A model generated the notes under the pieces. That model did no database searches and was not told where the DNA came from. It was given only the letters and a program-made list of their open reading frames with translations. Positions 34,516 through 45,413 of a DNA stretch of 64,000 bases are shown piece after piece (within the stretch, counting starts at the first letter, position 1; the number at the start of each line of letters is the position of its first letter). The stretch is from NCBI RefSeq assembly GCF_031755915.1, contig NC_083382.1:28186001-28250000 (forward strand), read 5' to 3'. Both the position numbers and the translations under genes were made by a program. Source of the DNA: Ziziphus jujuba (lineage: Eukaryota; Streptophyta; Magnoliopsida; Rosales; Rhamnaceae).

Positions 34516-37500
34516 ACGTGGCCTACCATCTGTTTGAAGAAATTCCTGAGTGACGAACCAGAAGGCTTAATGGGGTCAAAGGTAGAGTTAGAGATCTTCA
34601 ATGGAAAAGGAGACTTACTTTTATGGAGGCAGAAGATGAAAGCAGTCCTGGTGCAACAAAAAGTTGCCAAAGCCATAGATGGGTCTTTTCCAGAGAGTCT
34701 CACGGAAGAGCAGAGGAAAGACATGGATGAAATTGCCTACAACACTATAATTTTACATCTCTCTTACAGCATATAAAGGGAGGTAAATGATTTTAAGACT
34801 ACCTCTGAAATTTGGAGTAGATTAGAGTAATTATATTTGGTTAAATCATTGCCAAATAAAATATATTTGCTGGAAAAGTTCTTTGGTTTCAAGTTGAATC
34901 CAACAAAGGACTTAGAGGAGAATCTTGATGAGTTTAATAAATTGGGTTTGGATCTGGCCAACTGTAATGAAAAGTTCATTGCTGAACACCATGCTATGAT
35001 TTTACTGAATCCTCTTTTGAATAGTTATAAGGATATTAAGAATGCAATTAAATATAGTAAAGAGATCTTAACTACAGATATTGTTATAAATTCTTTGAGA
35101 GCAAAAGAGCTGGAAATGAAAATTGAGAGGCCTGACACTAGTAAGGAAGGTCTGGTTACTAGAGGAAGAAATCCTGTTAGAAACTCAAAAGGCTTTAATA
35201 ACAATTTTAGAGGAAAATCTAGAGATAAGGAGGAATGGCAATTTGCCCCGCACGACTCGATCCCCGCGGTGCACCGACCTAACGGGGCGATTTTTCCTTG
35301 AAAAATCGGGATTACTGGGCGGGCTCGGGGCAAAGGTTAAAAACCCGAACTGGGGATGAGCCGAGGACGGGGAATAAACACCCCGCCCCGAACCCAGCCC
35401 AGTATATATATTTAATTTTTTTAAAAAATTTTTTTTCTAGTTTCATTTGTGTAAAATATCATTTTCTTCTTTTCTTACAAGCTCCAACACTAAGCCCTCA
35501 ACTTTGGCCATCGATATCGATGTATTTTATTGTATTTTTGTTGCATTTTAGTCACTTTATTTACATTTTATTTATAAAAAAAATTATACAAAATTTTCAA
35601 AAAAAATTATATGAATGATTAAAAAAAAAAAAAAAAAGCGGAGAAAACCGTCCCACCCCGTCCCCGATTAGGGAATCCCCATCCCCGCCCCGCCTATAAA
35701 GAAACGGGGAAAACCGAGGGGATGAGATAGAAAATTCCCTGCGGGGATGAGGATGAGATTTGAAAAACCGGCCCTGCCCCGTCTCGTTGACATTCCTAGA
35801 GATAAGTCTAGATCTAAGTCAAGAAATAGAGAAAGGAAATGTCATTATTGCCAGAAAGAAGGTCATCTCATTAAAGATTGCTACAAGAGGATAAATAAAG
35901 AAAATAGAGAGAAACGTTCTGAGAATGGAGATGCTGCTGTAGTAAGCAATGAGGATGACATTGGAGATGTCTTGGCTGTCTCAATGGATCAAACCAGTCA
36001 AGAATGGATTCTAGATTCTGGTTGTACCTTCCATAGGTGTCCAAGACAAGATTGGTTTGTTAATTTTCAAAACTTAAATGGTGGTCAAGTGCTGTTAGGC
36101 AATAATCAAGCTTGCAATGTGACTGGAATTGGAGATATTCCTATACGAATGAGTGATGGAGTGATAAGAACCTTGAGCAATGTAAGGTTTGTTCCTAAGC
36201 TGCAAAGAAACCTCATTTCACTTGGAGTCTTGGATGAATCAGGTTTTAGCTATAAATATGAAAATGGGTTAATGAAGATCAGTAAAGGTGCTCTTACTGT
36301 CATGAGAGGAATCAAGAGAAATGGGTTGTATGTTTTACAAGGAAAAACAGTAACTGGAATTAATGCAGCAGTTATGGCTTCAAATCAGGATGAGACTCAA
36401 CTTTGGCACAAGAGATTAGGACATATCAGTGTGAAAGGTCTTCAAATTCTCAACAAGCAAGGGCTGTTTAACAAGAACAAGATCAGCAAGATGGAATTTT
36501 GTGAACATTGCATAGTGGGGAAGCAATATCGGTTGAGTTTCAAGCTAGGAACACATAAAGCTACCTCAATACTGGACTATGCACTTGCAGATTTATGGGG
36601 ACCAGCCAGCATACCTACACATGGAGGTAACAAGTATTTTTTTTCAATTCTTTAGTTTAAAACCAAACAGGTAAAAAATTGAAAGTGTTAAGAACTTATA
36701 ATAGGCTGGAATTTTGTAACCTTGAATTTGACAATTTCTGTAAAGATGTTGGAATTCTTAGGCATAGGACAGTTAGTTATATGCTTCAACAAAATGGAGT
36801 TGCTAAGAGGATGAACAGGACCTTACTAGACAAGGTTAGATGTATGTTGCTAAATTCTGGTCTACCAAAACAATTTTGGGGTGAAACTGTCATAACAGCA
36901 ACTTATTTGGTTAATAGATGTCCATCAACCGTTATAGAGTTTAAAACTCCTGCAGAAATGTGGACAGGCAAACCAGCAGATTATACTAGGCTAAAAAATC
37001 TTTGGATGTGCAGCATATGCTCATCAAAGTGAAGGAAAACTTGAACCTAGATCATTAAAGTGTGTATTTCTAGGTTATCTTGAGAGAATTGAAGGATATA
37101 GACTGTGGGTGAGAGACTTGAAAGGTTTTAAGACCATAATAAGTAGGGATGTTATTTTTAATGAAAATATTATGCCTTGTGTGAGGGACAAAATTTTCTA
37201 CCAAGGATAAGTCAGTTCAGTTTGAGGTGGAGCTACATATGAAGGTAAAGGAGGACCAAATAACCCAAATGGAAACTAAAGCTAAAATACAATTCCAGAA
37301 TTAGCAGATGAGCAACCAGATCAAGAAACTAAAAAAGAATCAATTGCTGAAGGCACTAATCCTCTCCAACATTACCAACTGGCCAGAGATAGGCAAAGGA
37401 GAGGGTGAAACCTCCTGTAAATTTTATTTCTTCTAACTCCACTATGTTTGCTCTAGCATGTTTTCGGAAACTTGCTGATGAGGAACCTAAGTCCTATTCT

Positions 37501-38247
37501 AAAGCTATAAAGAGTAAGCATTCTAGATTGTGGTATAAGGCTATGTTAGAAGAATCGGAGTCATTACACAAGAATAAGACATGGGTGTTGGTTCCAAAAC
37601 CTGCAACTCAGAAGGTAGTTGACTGCAAATGGATTTTTAGAGTGAAAAAAGGGATATCAAATGCTAATCTAGTCAGATTTAAGGCAAGATTAGTTGCCAA
37701 GGGATTCACATAGGTACAAGGGATAGATTATACTGAAAGTTTCTCACGTGTGGTGAAGTACACAACTATAAGGATGATTTTATCATTAGTTGCTCATTTC
37801 AACTGGGAGCTGGAACAACTTGGTGTGAAAACAGCATTTTTACATGGTGAGCTTGATGAGGTTATATATATGAAGAAACCTGAAGGCTTTGAGGTCTCAA
37901 ACTCAAGTAAGGAGATGGTTTGCTTGCTGAAGAGGTCATTATATGGTTTGAAGCAATCACCTCGGCAGTGGTATAGGAGATTTGATACTTATGTTTTAAA
38001 AGTTGGGTTTAAAAGCAGCAGCTATGATAGTTGTCTATATTACAAAGGTGAAAACTATCATGAGTCAGTCTACTTACTATTATATGTCGATGACATGTTA
38101 TTGACTGGTCAAAGTATGGTGAATATCAAGGTCATTAAGGATGAGTTGAAGGCTAAATTTGACATGAAGGAGCTTGGACTAACAAAGAAAATTTTAGGCA
38201 TGAATATTGAAAGGGACAGATTAAAGAATCATTTTTTCTTGAATTAG
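34516..38247 (+). pseudogene. C2 gag-pol pseudogene
   Basis: Gag is readable from about 34570 (VELEIFNGKGDLLLWRQKM) through 35200 with a stop near 34776. After the hAT MITE the zinc knuckle is CHYCQKEGHLIKDC, the protease WILDSGCTFHRCP, and the GAG-pre-integrase LWHKRLGHISVKG with CEHCIVGKQ. In integrase about 80 bp present in copy 2 are deleted near 36645, removing the second part of the core. RT runs from 37405 with a TAG at 37711-37713, DLxVKTAFLHGEL-type sequence, LYGLKQSPRQW and an intact YVDD (about 38084). It ends at a TAG near 38246. Several lesions make it non-functional. Confidence 0.85.
35230..35798. mobile_element. hAT-type MITE in C2 gag
   Basis: Imperfect terminal inverted repeats (GAGGAATGGCAA here and TAGGAATGGCAA in copy 2; right end TTGACATTCCTA) bound 569 bp. 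An 8-bp target duplication GAGATAAG lies at 35222-35229 and 35799-35806. An 8-bp duplication with a TAGGAATGGCAA-like end is typical of hAT transposons. The element has GC-rich ends (GGGGCG-type runs) and an AT-rich middle, and encodes nothing. It is present at the same place in copy 2, so it predates the duplication. Confidence 0.8.
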
Positions 38248-38287
38248 AAAAGTTATGTTCAGAAATGCAGAAAGGGGCTGAATAATT

Positions 38288-38528
38288 TGTATACATTAGG
38301 AAAGTATTTATTTTGTAATACGGTATATTAGAATTTATTATTTAGTGTCCTAATAAATAGGATCAGTTATTGACTGACCACTAATTAGTAACTTTCCTAG
38401 TTTGTTGAGATTCCTATCTTTACGGGATTCTCCTCTTATTTCCTAGAATAGTGGGCTGGCTACACTAGCATAAATATTAGGGTTGTATTTCTTTATGTTA
38501 ATGAGAATTTTCTTCACCAACATTCTCA
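38288..38528 (+). repeat. 5' LTR of C3 (241 bp)
   Basis: TG...CA ends and an adjacent tRNA-Met PBS. It matches 62334-62574 in copy 2, and its first ~165 bp are amplified in the tandem array there. Confidence 0.85.
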
Positions 38529-38681
38529 TGGTATCAGAGCCAACGTGAACAGAACCCCTGCGTGAACAATAATCTTCGCGTGAACAGTACTGCATGAACA
38601 GTACTCTCTGTGTGAACAGTTTTTCTTTCACTTTCCTGGGCAAAATTTTCACTTTCTAGCCTTAATTGTCATTCTTATCAT

Positions 38682-41600
38682 GAACAAACACGGCATGAAT
38701 ACCGAAATCGATAATCCCTCAGCAATATCATCGACAACTCACCTTTTCTTGTTACCGGTCACAAACTCAATGGTCACAACTTCCTTCAGTGGTCACAATC
38801 CATTCTCATGTATGTATCTAGCAGAGGAAAAGATGAATATCTCACCGGAGAGGTTCTTGTTTCGGTGGCAACAGATCCCAAATATCATTTGTGGAAGACT
38901 AAATATCACATGGTCATGTCATGGCTAATAAACTCCATGACCACAGAAGTTCGAGAGAATTTATTTCTTTACAAAACAGCCAAAGAAATTTGGGATACAG
39001 CTCATGAAACCTACTCCAGTTCCGAGAATACCTCTGAGCTTTTTGAGATTGAAACTCAGCTTCATGATCTGTGATAAGGGGAGATGACTATCACTTAATA
39101 TTTCAACACAATAACCTGGTACTGGCAGCACCTTGATATGTTTGAAATATATTCTTGAAAATGCCCTGATGATGCAGCTTTATACAAAAAGATCGTTGAT
39201 CAAAAGAGAACATCAAATTTCTCCTCGGTCTCAACAAGGATTTAGACGAAGTAAGGGGGAGAATCATGGGAAGCAGGCCCTTGCCTCCCATCCGAGAGGC
39301 GTTTGCTAAGTCAAAAGAGAAGAAAGTAGGAAGAACCTAATGATGACAGAAAATATGAGCTCCCCGATTGCTGAAGGCTCAGCACTGTATACACACAACT
39401 CATCTCAGGATAACAAGCATAGAAAATGAAGGCCATGGTGCGACCATTGCAAGAAACCTAGTCACACTAGAGAAACTTGCTAGGAAATACATGGGAAGCT
39501 TGCTGATTGGAAGCCGAATCGAGCACGTCAGGATCGGGATAGCTGTGCAAACGCTGTCACCACTTCAGACAACACCAGCACTATTGAAACCAGTCCGTTC
39601 ACTAGGGAGCAAATTGAGGTACTGCAGAAACTACTCGGACAAATATCACTCCCCTCACAATCTGCATCGCCCGCTACTGAACAGCATACTAGCATGCTAG
39701 TGCATCATGGTACATTTTCCTTTGCTCATATTGCTAAACCCAAGAAATTAAGACCATGGATAGTTAATTCTGGAGCTTCGGATCGTATGACCGGGGATAT
39801 TAATGTCTTTCAGAAGTTCAGTCCATATTCAAGTTTCTCTACCATACGAATAGCTGATGGATCACACTCAAAAGTGGCAGGAATTGGATCCATAAAATTG
39901 ACAAAGGACCTCCTTCTCTCATCTGTCCTTTATGTTCCAAAACTAGATTGCAATTTGATTTCTATTAGTAAACTCACCCATGATTTGAATTGTGTGACTA
40001 AATTCTATCCAACTATTTGTGAATTTTATGCAGTGCTGAAATGTGTGGTGGTCTCTACTTGCTTAAAGGGAATCCTCCTCCACATGGACAAGTTCATTCA
40101 AGTTGTGTTTCTAAGTCTATTTCCAATTCTGTTTCTGTTTCAAATGAGAGTCAAATCATGTTATGGCATTTTCGCCTGGGTCATCAAAATTTTGTGTACC
40201 TTGAAAAATTGTTCCCTCATTTATTCATCAATAAAAATTCAAAGTTTTTTCATTGTGAAATGTGTCAACTTGCAAAGCATACTCGGCGTGTTTATCCTAG
40301 CATTCAATATAAGCCTTCACATCCATTCTCCATTATTCACAATGACATTTGGGGACCCTCATGAGTGAAAAATATTAATGGAACTTGTTGGTTCATATCT
40401 TTCATAGATGATCATACTAGAACCACCTGGACATTTCTTATGAAAGGAAAATCTGAAACAGCGGAAATCTTTAAATCCTTTTATTCCATGATTCACACCC
40501 AATTCACCAGCAAAATTTAGGTTCTTAAAACCGACAGTGGTAGGGAGTACTTTACATCAGTTTTGGGTTCCTATCTCTTGGAACAAGGAATTATTCATGT
40601 GAGTTCTTGTGTTGACACCCCTGAACAAAATGGGATAGCCAAGAGAAAAAACAGACACTTACTTGAGGTAGCTAGATCACTTATGTTTACCAATCATGTG
40701 CCTAAACACTTCTTTGGTGAAGCCATTCTTACTACCACCTATCTCATAAATGGAATGCCGAGCCGAGTGCTACAATTTCAGAGACCCTACCAAGTTCTCC
40801 TACAAGCCTTTCCTCATGCCAAATCTTTTTCTTCCGATCTCCCACTTAAAATCTTTGGTTGTTCGTCATTTGTTCACATACACCAATAACATCAGATCAA
40901 ACTTGATCCTAAATAAGTGAAATGCATTTTCTTAGGATATTCCTCTCATAAAAAAGTGTGCAAGTGTTACTCACCTGTTACTAGGAAGATGTACAATTCT
41001 ATGGAAGTCTCATTCTTTGAATACCAATTTTATTTTTCCAAACTTTCAATTCAAGGGGAGAGTTCGAGGGAATTTCAGCTTTAGGACATTCTTCAAGACC
41101 CAATCTATTAGTCGAGCCTCTTTACCCTCTTCCGAGTTGTAACAGCCCAGTACCACCCGCATCAAGATATTGTCCTCTTTGGCCCAGGGTTCACTCCCTC
41201 TCTCCCCTCTGGCCTTAAGGTTTTGTCAAAACGCGTCTTGAAGGGAGAGGTATCCACAGCCTTATAAAGACCGCTTTGTGGCCCTCTCCAACCGATGTGG
41301 ACTGTTACAGTGGTATCAGAGCCAGACCCGGATCGGTGTGCCAGCGAGGACGCTGGGTCCCAAGGGGGGAGGATTGTAACATCCCACATCGGTTGGAGAG
41401 GGGCACGAAGCGGTCTTTATAAGGCTGTGGATACCTCTCCCTTCAAGACGCGTTTTGACAAAACCTTGAGGCCAGGGGGGAGAGAGGGAGTGAACCCTGG
41501 GCCAAAGAGGACAATATCTTGATGCGGGTGGTACTGGGCTGTTACACGAGTCCTCAAATCCGAGTCTCAGTTCTACATTAGGTCAAAATGACGCACCATT

Positions 41601-42548
41601 CGAGTCTCAATTCCATGAGTCACCCAATTTGCCAAATCACACCACTCAAAATGATCTACCCAAGTCCACCCAACCTCAACTTGGTGCAAATCATTAGGAA
41701 CTTCATGTTTATTCTAGGAGGAGATGACCTACTGAGAACTAGAGAACATCACTCAAGTCAGAGATTGTCAAGAACTTGAACTGGACCCTCTTGCTTCAGA
41801 ATTTCACACTCGTATGGATTCTTCAACCCGTAAGCCTCTTGTTCCTTTTGTTAATGATTCTGCTTTGCCTATTGCAGAAAGAAAAGTGTCCAAACATGTA
41901 CAAACCACCCTATTGAGAGATATGTGGCATATGGGAAATTGCTGCCATCATATAATACATTTATCTCAGCTCTTGATAGTGTGCAGATTCCTAATTCCAT
42001 TCAGGAAGCGTTGAAAAATCCAACATGGAAGCAGGCTCTTGAGGAAGAAATCAGGGCTCTAGAAAGCAATGGAACCTAGACTCTTACAGAGTTACCTCAA
42101 GGGAAGAAGCTCGTGGGTTGCAAATGGATATTTACAGTGAAGGATATAGCAGATGGAAGTATTAAGAGATTCAAAGCCAGGTTGGTGGCGAAGGGCTTCA
42201 CTCAGTCATATGGAATCAATTATCAGGAAACCTTCGCACCCTTTGCCAAGTTGAATACGGTTCGAATACTGTTGTCACTAGCAGTAAATAAAGACTGGCC
42301 TTTGCACTAGCTAGACGTCAAAAATGCCTTTTTGAATGGGGATCTTGTAGAAGATGTTTATATGGAAATACCTCCAGGCCTAGAAAACTCTTCAAATAGC
42401 GGTAAAGTGTGCAAGCAGAAGAATTTATTGTATGGCCTAAAGCAATCACCTCGTGCCTGGTTTGATAGGTTTGCCAAAACAATAGTCACAAACGGGTACA
42501 ATCAATGCCAGGCAGATCACACTCTATCTGTGAAATTCTCACCTATAT
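38682..42548 (+). pseudogene. C3 gag-pol pseudogene
   Basis: Gag (UBN2-type) is readable at 38770-39180 (WKTKYHMVMSWLINSM, SELFEIETQLHDL) with a TGA at 39072 that copy 2 lacks. The protease at about 39757 reads WIVNSGASDRMTG; the catalytic Asp of the usual D-S-G-A is Asn, and the same change occurs in copy 2. Integrase has LWHFRLGHQNF, CEMCQLAKH, NDIWGPS with a stop, and HNGIAxRKNR where the catalytic Glu is Lys (AKRKNR). RT covers [30 protein letters not shown] and LYGLKQSPRAW before truncation. The TRIM element separates integrase from RT. Confidence 0.82.
41138..41546 (+). mobile_element. TRIM-like element with oppositely oriented LTRs
   Basis: This 409-bp element has a perfect 5-bp target duplication CGAGT (41133-41137 and 41547-41551). 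The right LTR (41375-41546, 172 bp) starts TGTAACATCCCACATCGG and ends CTGTTACA. The left LTR (41138-41309, 172 bp) is its reverse complement with a handful of mismatches. Between them are PBS TGGTATCAGAGC (41311-41322) and a purine tract AAGGGGGGAGGAT (41362-41374), both in plus orientation. The right LTR is thus in the expected direction and the left one is flipped. Because LTR ends are themselves inverted (TGTAACA/TGTTACA), the element still ends correctly. It encodes no protein. Confidence 0.9.
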
Positions 42549-42560
42549 ATATGTATAGCC
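42541..42560 (+). other. Junction between duplication copies
   Basis: C3 RT sequence (ending GTGAAATTCTCACC) changes to GARP intron-1 sequence (TATATATATGTATAG, then exon 2) at about 42,541-42,558. The parental intron has the same TATATATATGTATAG run at 13591-13607, so the join falls in a short TA tract. There are no N bases. Confidence 0.85.
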
Positions 42561-43485
42561 ATTGAAGTGTTAAAGGTGGAAATCCAAAAGGCTGAGAAGG
42601 AAAAAGAACATGCTGAAGAACAGAAACGTATTTCTGAGCTTTTGGCAAGGAACAAAAGGAGTTATGAGAATTATAATCAGAATGAACAAATGATTAATAC
42701 TAATGTTGAACAAGGACATGGACAATACCTTGTCAATCCTTTGTCTGCAGCCAATTCTTGGGACTCTTATCGTCCCGACCTCAACAGAACCGATCAGGTT
42801 TTTCTAACATCATCAAAACAATCACTTTTTTTTTCCTTTTTTTTTTTTGATTTCTATGAAAACTAAAAAAAGAACATTGAAATTTTTTTTGTTACAAAAT
42901 CTTTTTAGCCGTACAACTACGGTGAAAATGGAAAGGGAAAGGAGGTAGAGAGAGAGGTGGCAGTGGTTACGAAAACCAAGTATCCGAGAATGGATCCTCA
43001 GATAATCATGAAGGTATAAGTTTGGTGGGAAATGAATCTGCAGAAGAACCACATTATCAGCAAGAGCCAAGACAACAAGCAGAGCCAATGTTGCCAGAGC
43101 CTACTGATCTCTGGAGGAATATTACTAGGAGATACTGGACACCAGAACTTCATGCAAGGTTCCTGGACACTCTGAATATTCTTGGGGGTCCTGAAGATAA
43201 AATTATTATTATTATTATTTTTTTTTTCTTTTTGGTGATCATATGGTAAAATTACAATTTGAAAACCTAATTTTATCATGAATTAGTTTTTTTATTTTAT
43301 TTTATTTTTTTTGGTGGTAATCATGAATTAGCTTTTGGGTTGACAACTTGGAGTATATGTATATGATGCATGAAGAAATTGGTAATTTGCATGTTTCTGA
43401 TGGTGTAATTAGAAGCCACGTTCCAATGTATCACACATATGTGTGTTTTTTTGTTTTTTTGTTTTTTTTTTTTAATGTTTTTTTT

Positions 43486-43488
<3 letters not shown>

Positions 43489-43577
<89 letters not shown>
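43489..43577 (+). repeat. Expanded (CT)n in the GARP pseudogene intron
   Basis: About 44 CT repeats, against about 10 at 14523-14542 in copy 1. A second shorter CT run with the same downstream sequence (TTATAATCAATTCCG) follows at about 43660-43680, so a ~100-bp piece is also duplicated. Confidence 0.9.
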
Positions 43578-43579
<2 letters not shown>

Positions 43580-43867
43580 TATAATCAATTCCGTTATAAT
43601 GTTTTATTTTAATTTTAAATTATTATCTTGTTTTTTTGTTTTTTTGTTTTTTTTTTGTTCTCTCTCTCTCTCTCTCTCCTTATAATCAATTCCGTTATAA
43701 TGTTTTATTTTAATTTTACATTATTATATTGTTTTTTTCCTTTCTTTTTTTTTTTTTTTTAATTTATATCTATGTTTTGTTGTTGGGCAGTGGCTACACC
43801 AAAACAAATTAAAGAGACAATGCAAATTGAGGGCTTGACTACTGACCAAGTGAAAAGCCATCTCCAG

Positions 43868-45308
43868 GTTGATTAATTTGAATTTCTCTTCCCTATAGCA
43901 AGTATTTTTTTTTTTTTCTACTTTTTCTTTTTTTTGTTAGAAAAATAAATTTTCTACTTAAAAAAAAATGGTGTTCCTATTTGAAAGTTGTCAAAATCTT
44001 TTATCAAAGTTTATATCTGGTTGGTGTTTTATCTGCTAGTTGAATTGCTCATCGTGGAAAAGTAAATTAGCGTATGTTTGATTGGCTTTTTTTCTTTATT
44101 ATTTTTTTTTAACCCAAAAGCTCTTCTTTTTAAAAAAATTAAAATGTTTGAAAATAGTTAACAAGTATTTGTTAACCAAAAAAAAAAAAAAATTAAATTA
44201 AATTTTAAACTTCTTTGTAAAAGTTCCTTTTTAGGTTATGCAGGTAATCCAAAAACCATTTAACGCAAATTTTTTTTTTATAATTTACAATCAAATATTC
44301 ATTAATTTTTAAATATATATATATATATATAGATATGTTTTTAAAATATTATAGAAAGCTGTACTAATAAAAACTTTAGTTACATAAGCAAGTGGAGCAG
44401 GCAATACATTTTAGGAACGGATAATTGAAGCATAAACTTGCGGTGAGGCTTATGTTGGTAATTAACTGATATGCAGACTAATCTCGAGAAAACGTAAAGG
44501 ACGATTTGATAGACTGATTGGATGGGAGATTCCTATGGCATAAACCAAATAGTACTTCTCAGGCCTTAAGGGAAGCAGTGTATTTTTTTTTTTTTTTTAA
44601 TCTTAGGTTTTTTCACTAATAAGTTTATTTATGAAGGTTAACTTGCTCATATGAACAACTTAGCCCAACTGATCTTTTTCCTCGCACAAGGTTTGTTTAC
44701 CTTCCATTAATTCAATGGAAGACTCTCACCCACCCCCCCTCTTTTAGTTCAATGGCCAACTTTTATTTGTTCTCCTTTATTTGATTAATTGATATAACGC
44801 ATGGTTATTGCATAATTTCATCTGATGATCTGTGTTGACTCTTGCTTAACGTTGTGACAAGTTTGACTAAGTTTCTGACTGATCCATGTTGTTTTTATAA
44901 GCAACTGTGATAAGGTAAGCTTCTGATTGTGATTTTGATAGAGAGAAAGGTAATACATATAGAAATTTTCTGATTAATTGTACAAAATATGCACTCTTGC
45001 CATTGGTGCTTTCTCGATTTCAATATATTGTGTGGCCTGTTTCTCTTTTGTATTGTCTGATTGCTTTCTATTTTTGCATTCCCACATTAACCAACATCCA
45101 CAAAAAGCAAACACAATGCTTTTTGCTTCCTAATAAATTTTTGACACCCATATTTCATCATCCTATTGACCACCATGGAACCAATTGGTTTTCTCGTCAA
45201 ATATGAACTTGTGGATTTCCAATGCTCTTCGTGATATTCAAAGTAAGCATTTAAAAATGATAGTTTATTGAATCATGAAGCTGATAGAAAATTGATATTT
45301 GGTTTCAG
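43868..45308 (+). other. Last intron of the GARP pseudogene
   Basis: The same as 14732-16163 with small indels. No additional gene. Confidence 0.6.
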
Positions 45309-45413
45309 AAGTACCGAAATCACAACCGCGAGTATCTTCGGAATGGCACAGATGAGGAAAATCAACCAGCGGGACATCAAAATTGGCCAGGCATATGGAT
45401 GACAGACGGCTGA

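Larger units (their letters stand above)
33927..38287 (+). mobile_element. Copia element C2 (5' part), inserted in S7 and interrupted by C3
   Basis: The 5' LTR is 33927-34470 (TGTTAGTTGT...ATATTCA) and is followed by a mutated PBS (TGGTATCAAAGC; copy 2 keeps TGGTATCAGAGC). Decayed gag-pol runs to 38287, where the C3 LTR begins. The 3' half and 3' LTR are not in this copy, because the block ends inside C3. A hAT-type MITE sits in gag. Confidence 0.85.
13600..42548 (+). repeat. Segmental duplication, copy 1 (~29 kb)
   Basis: From the TA tract in GARP intron 1 to the truncated C3 Copia element, this block matches 42549-64000 in order and orientation. Landmarks repeat at fixed offsets: GARP exon 2 (13608 and 42559), S1 stop (17746 and 46954), S6 stop (31300 and 53468), C2 LTR (33927 and 55795), C3 LTR (38288 and 62334). 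Offsets change where private indels occur, for example the 5.5-kb C1 element in copy 1 only. Identity by eye is very high (mostly 97-99% in matched lines). Confidence 0.93.
38288..42548 (+). mobile_element. Copia element C3 (truncated by the duplication junction)
   Basis: The 5' LTR is 38288-38528 (TGTATACATT...CATTCTCA), directly followed by TGGTATCAGAGCC. It lies inside C2 pol. Gag-pol follows up to RT, where the sequence stops abruptly at ~42,548, just before the YVDD region, and switches to GARP intron 1. The element carries the TRIM-like insertion at 41138-41546. Confidence 0.88.
42559..45413 (+). pseudogene. GARP transcription factor pseudogene (second copy)
   Basis: Exons 2-5 match the intact gene: 42559-42797, 42909-43196, 43791-43867 and 45309-45413. 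Exon 1 and the promoter are absent because the copy starts in intron 1. Exon 3 has lost one C in the GAGAATCGGATCC context (about 42993), shifting the frame. The exon-3 donor GGTAAA is changed to GATAAA (43196/43197), removing the GT. Either lesion would prevent a normal product. Confidence 0.92.

Noticed and set aside
41138..41546. Foldback or MITE DNA transposon
   Set aside because: The PBS, PPT, TG...CA ends and 5-bp duplication fit a small LTR element (TRIM), not a DNA transposon.
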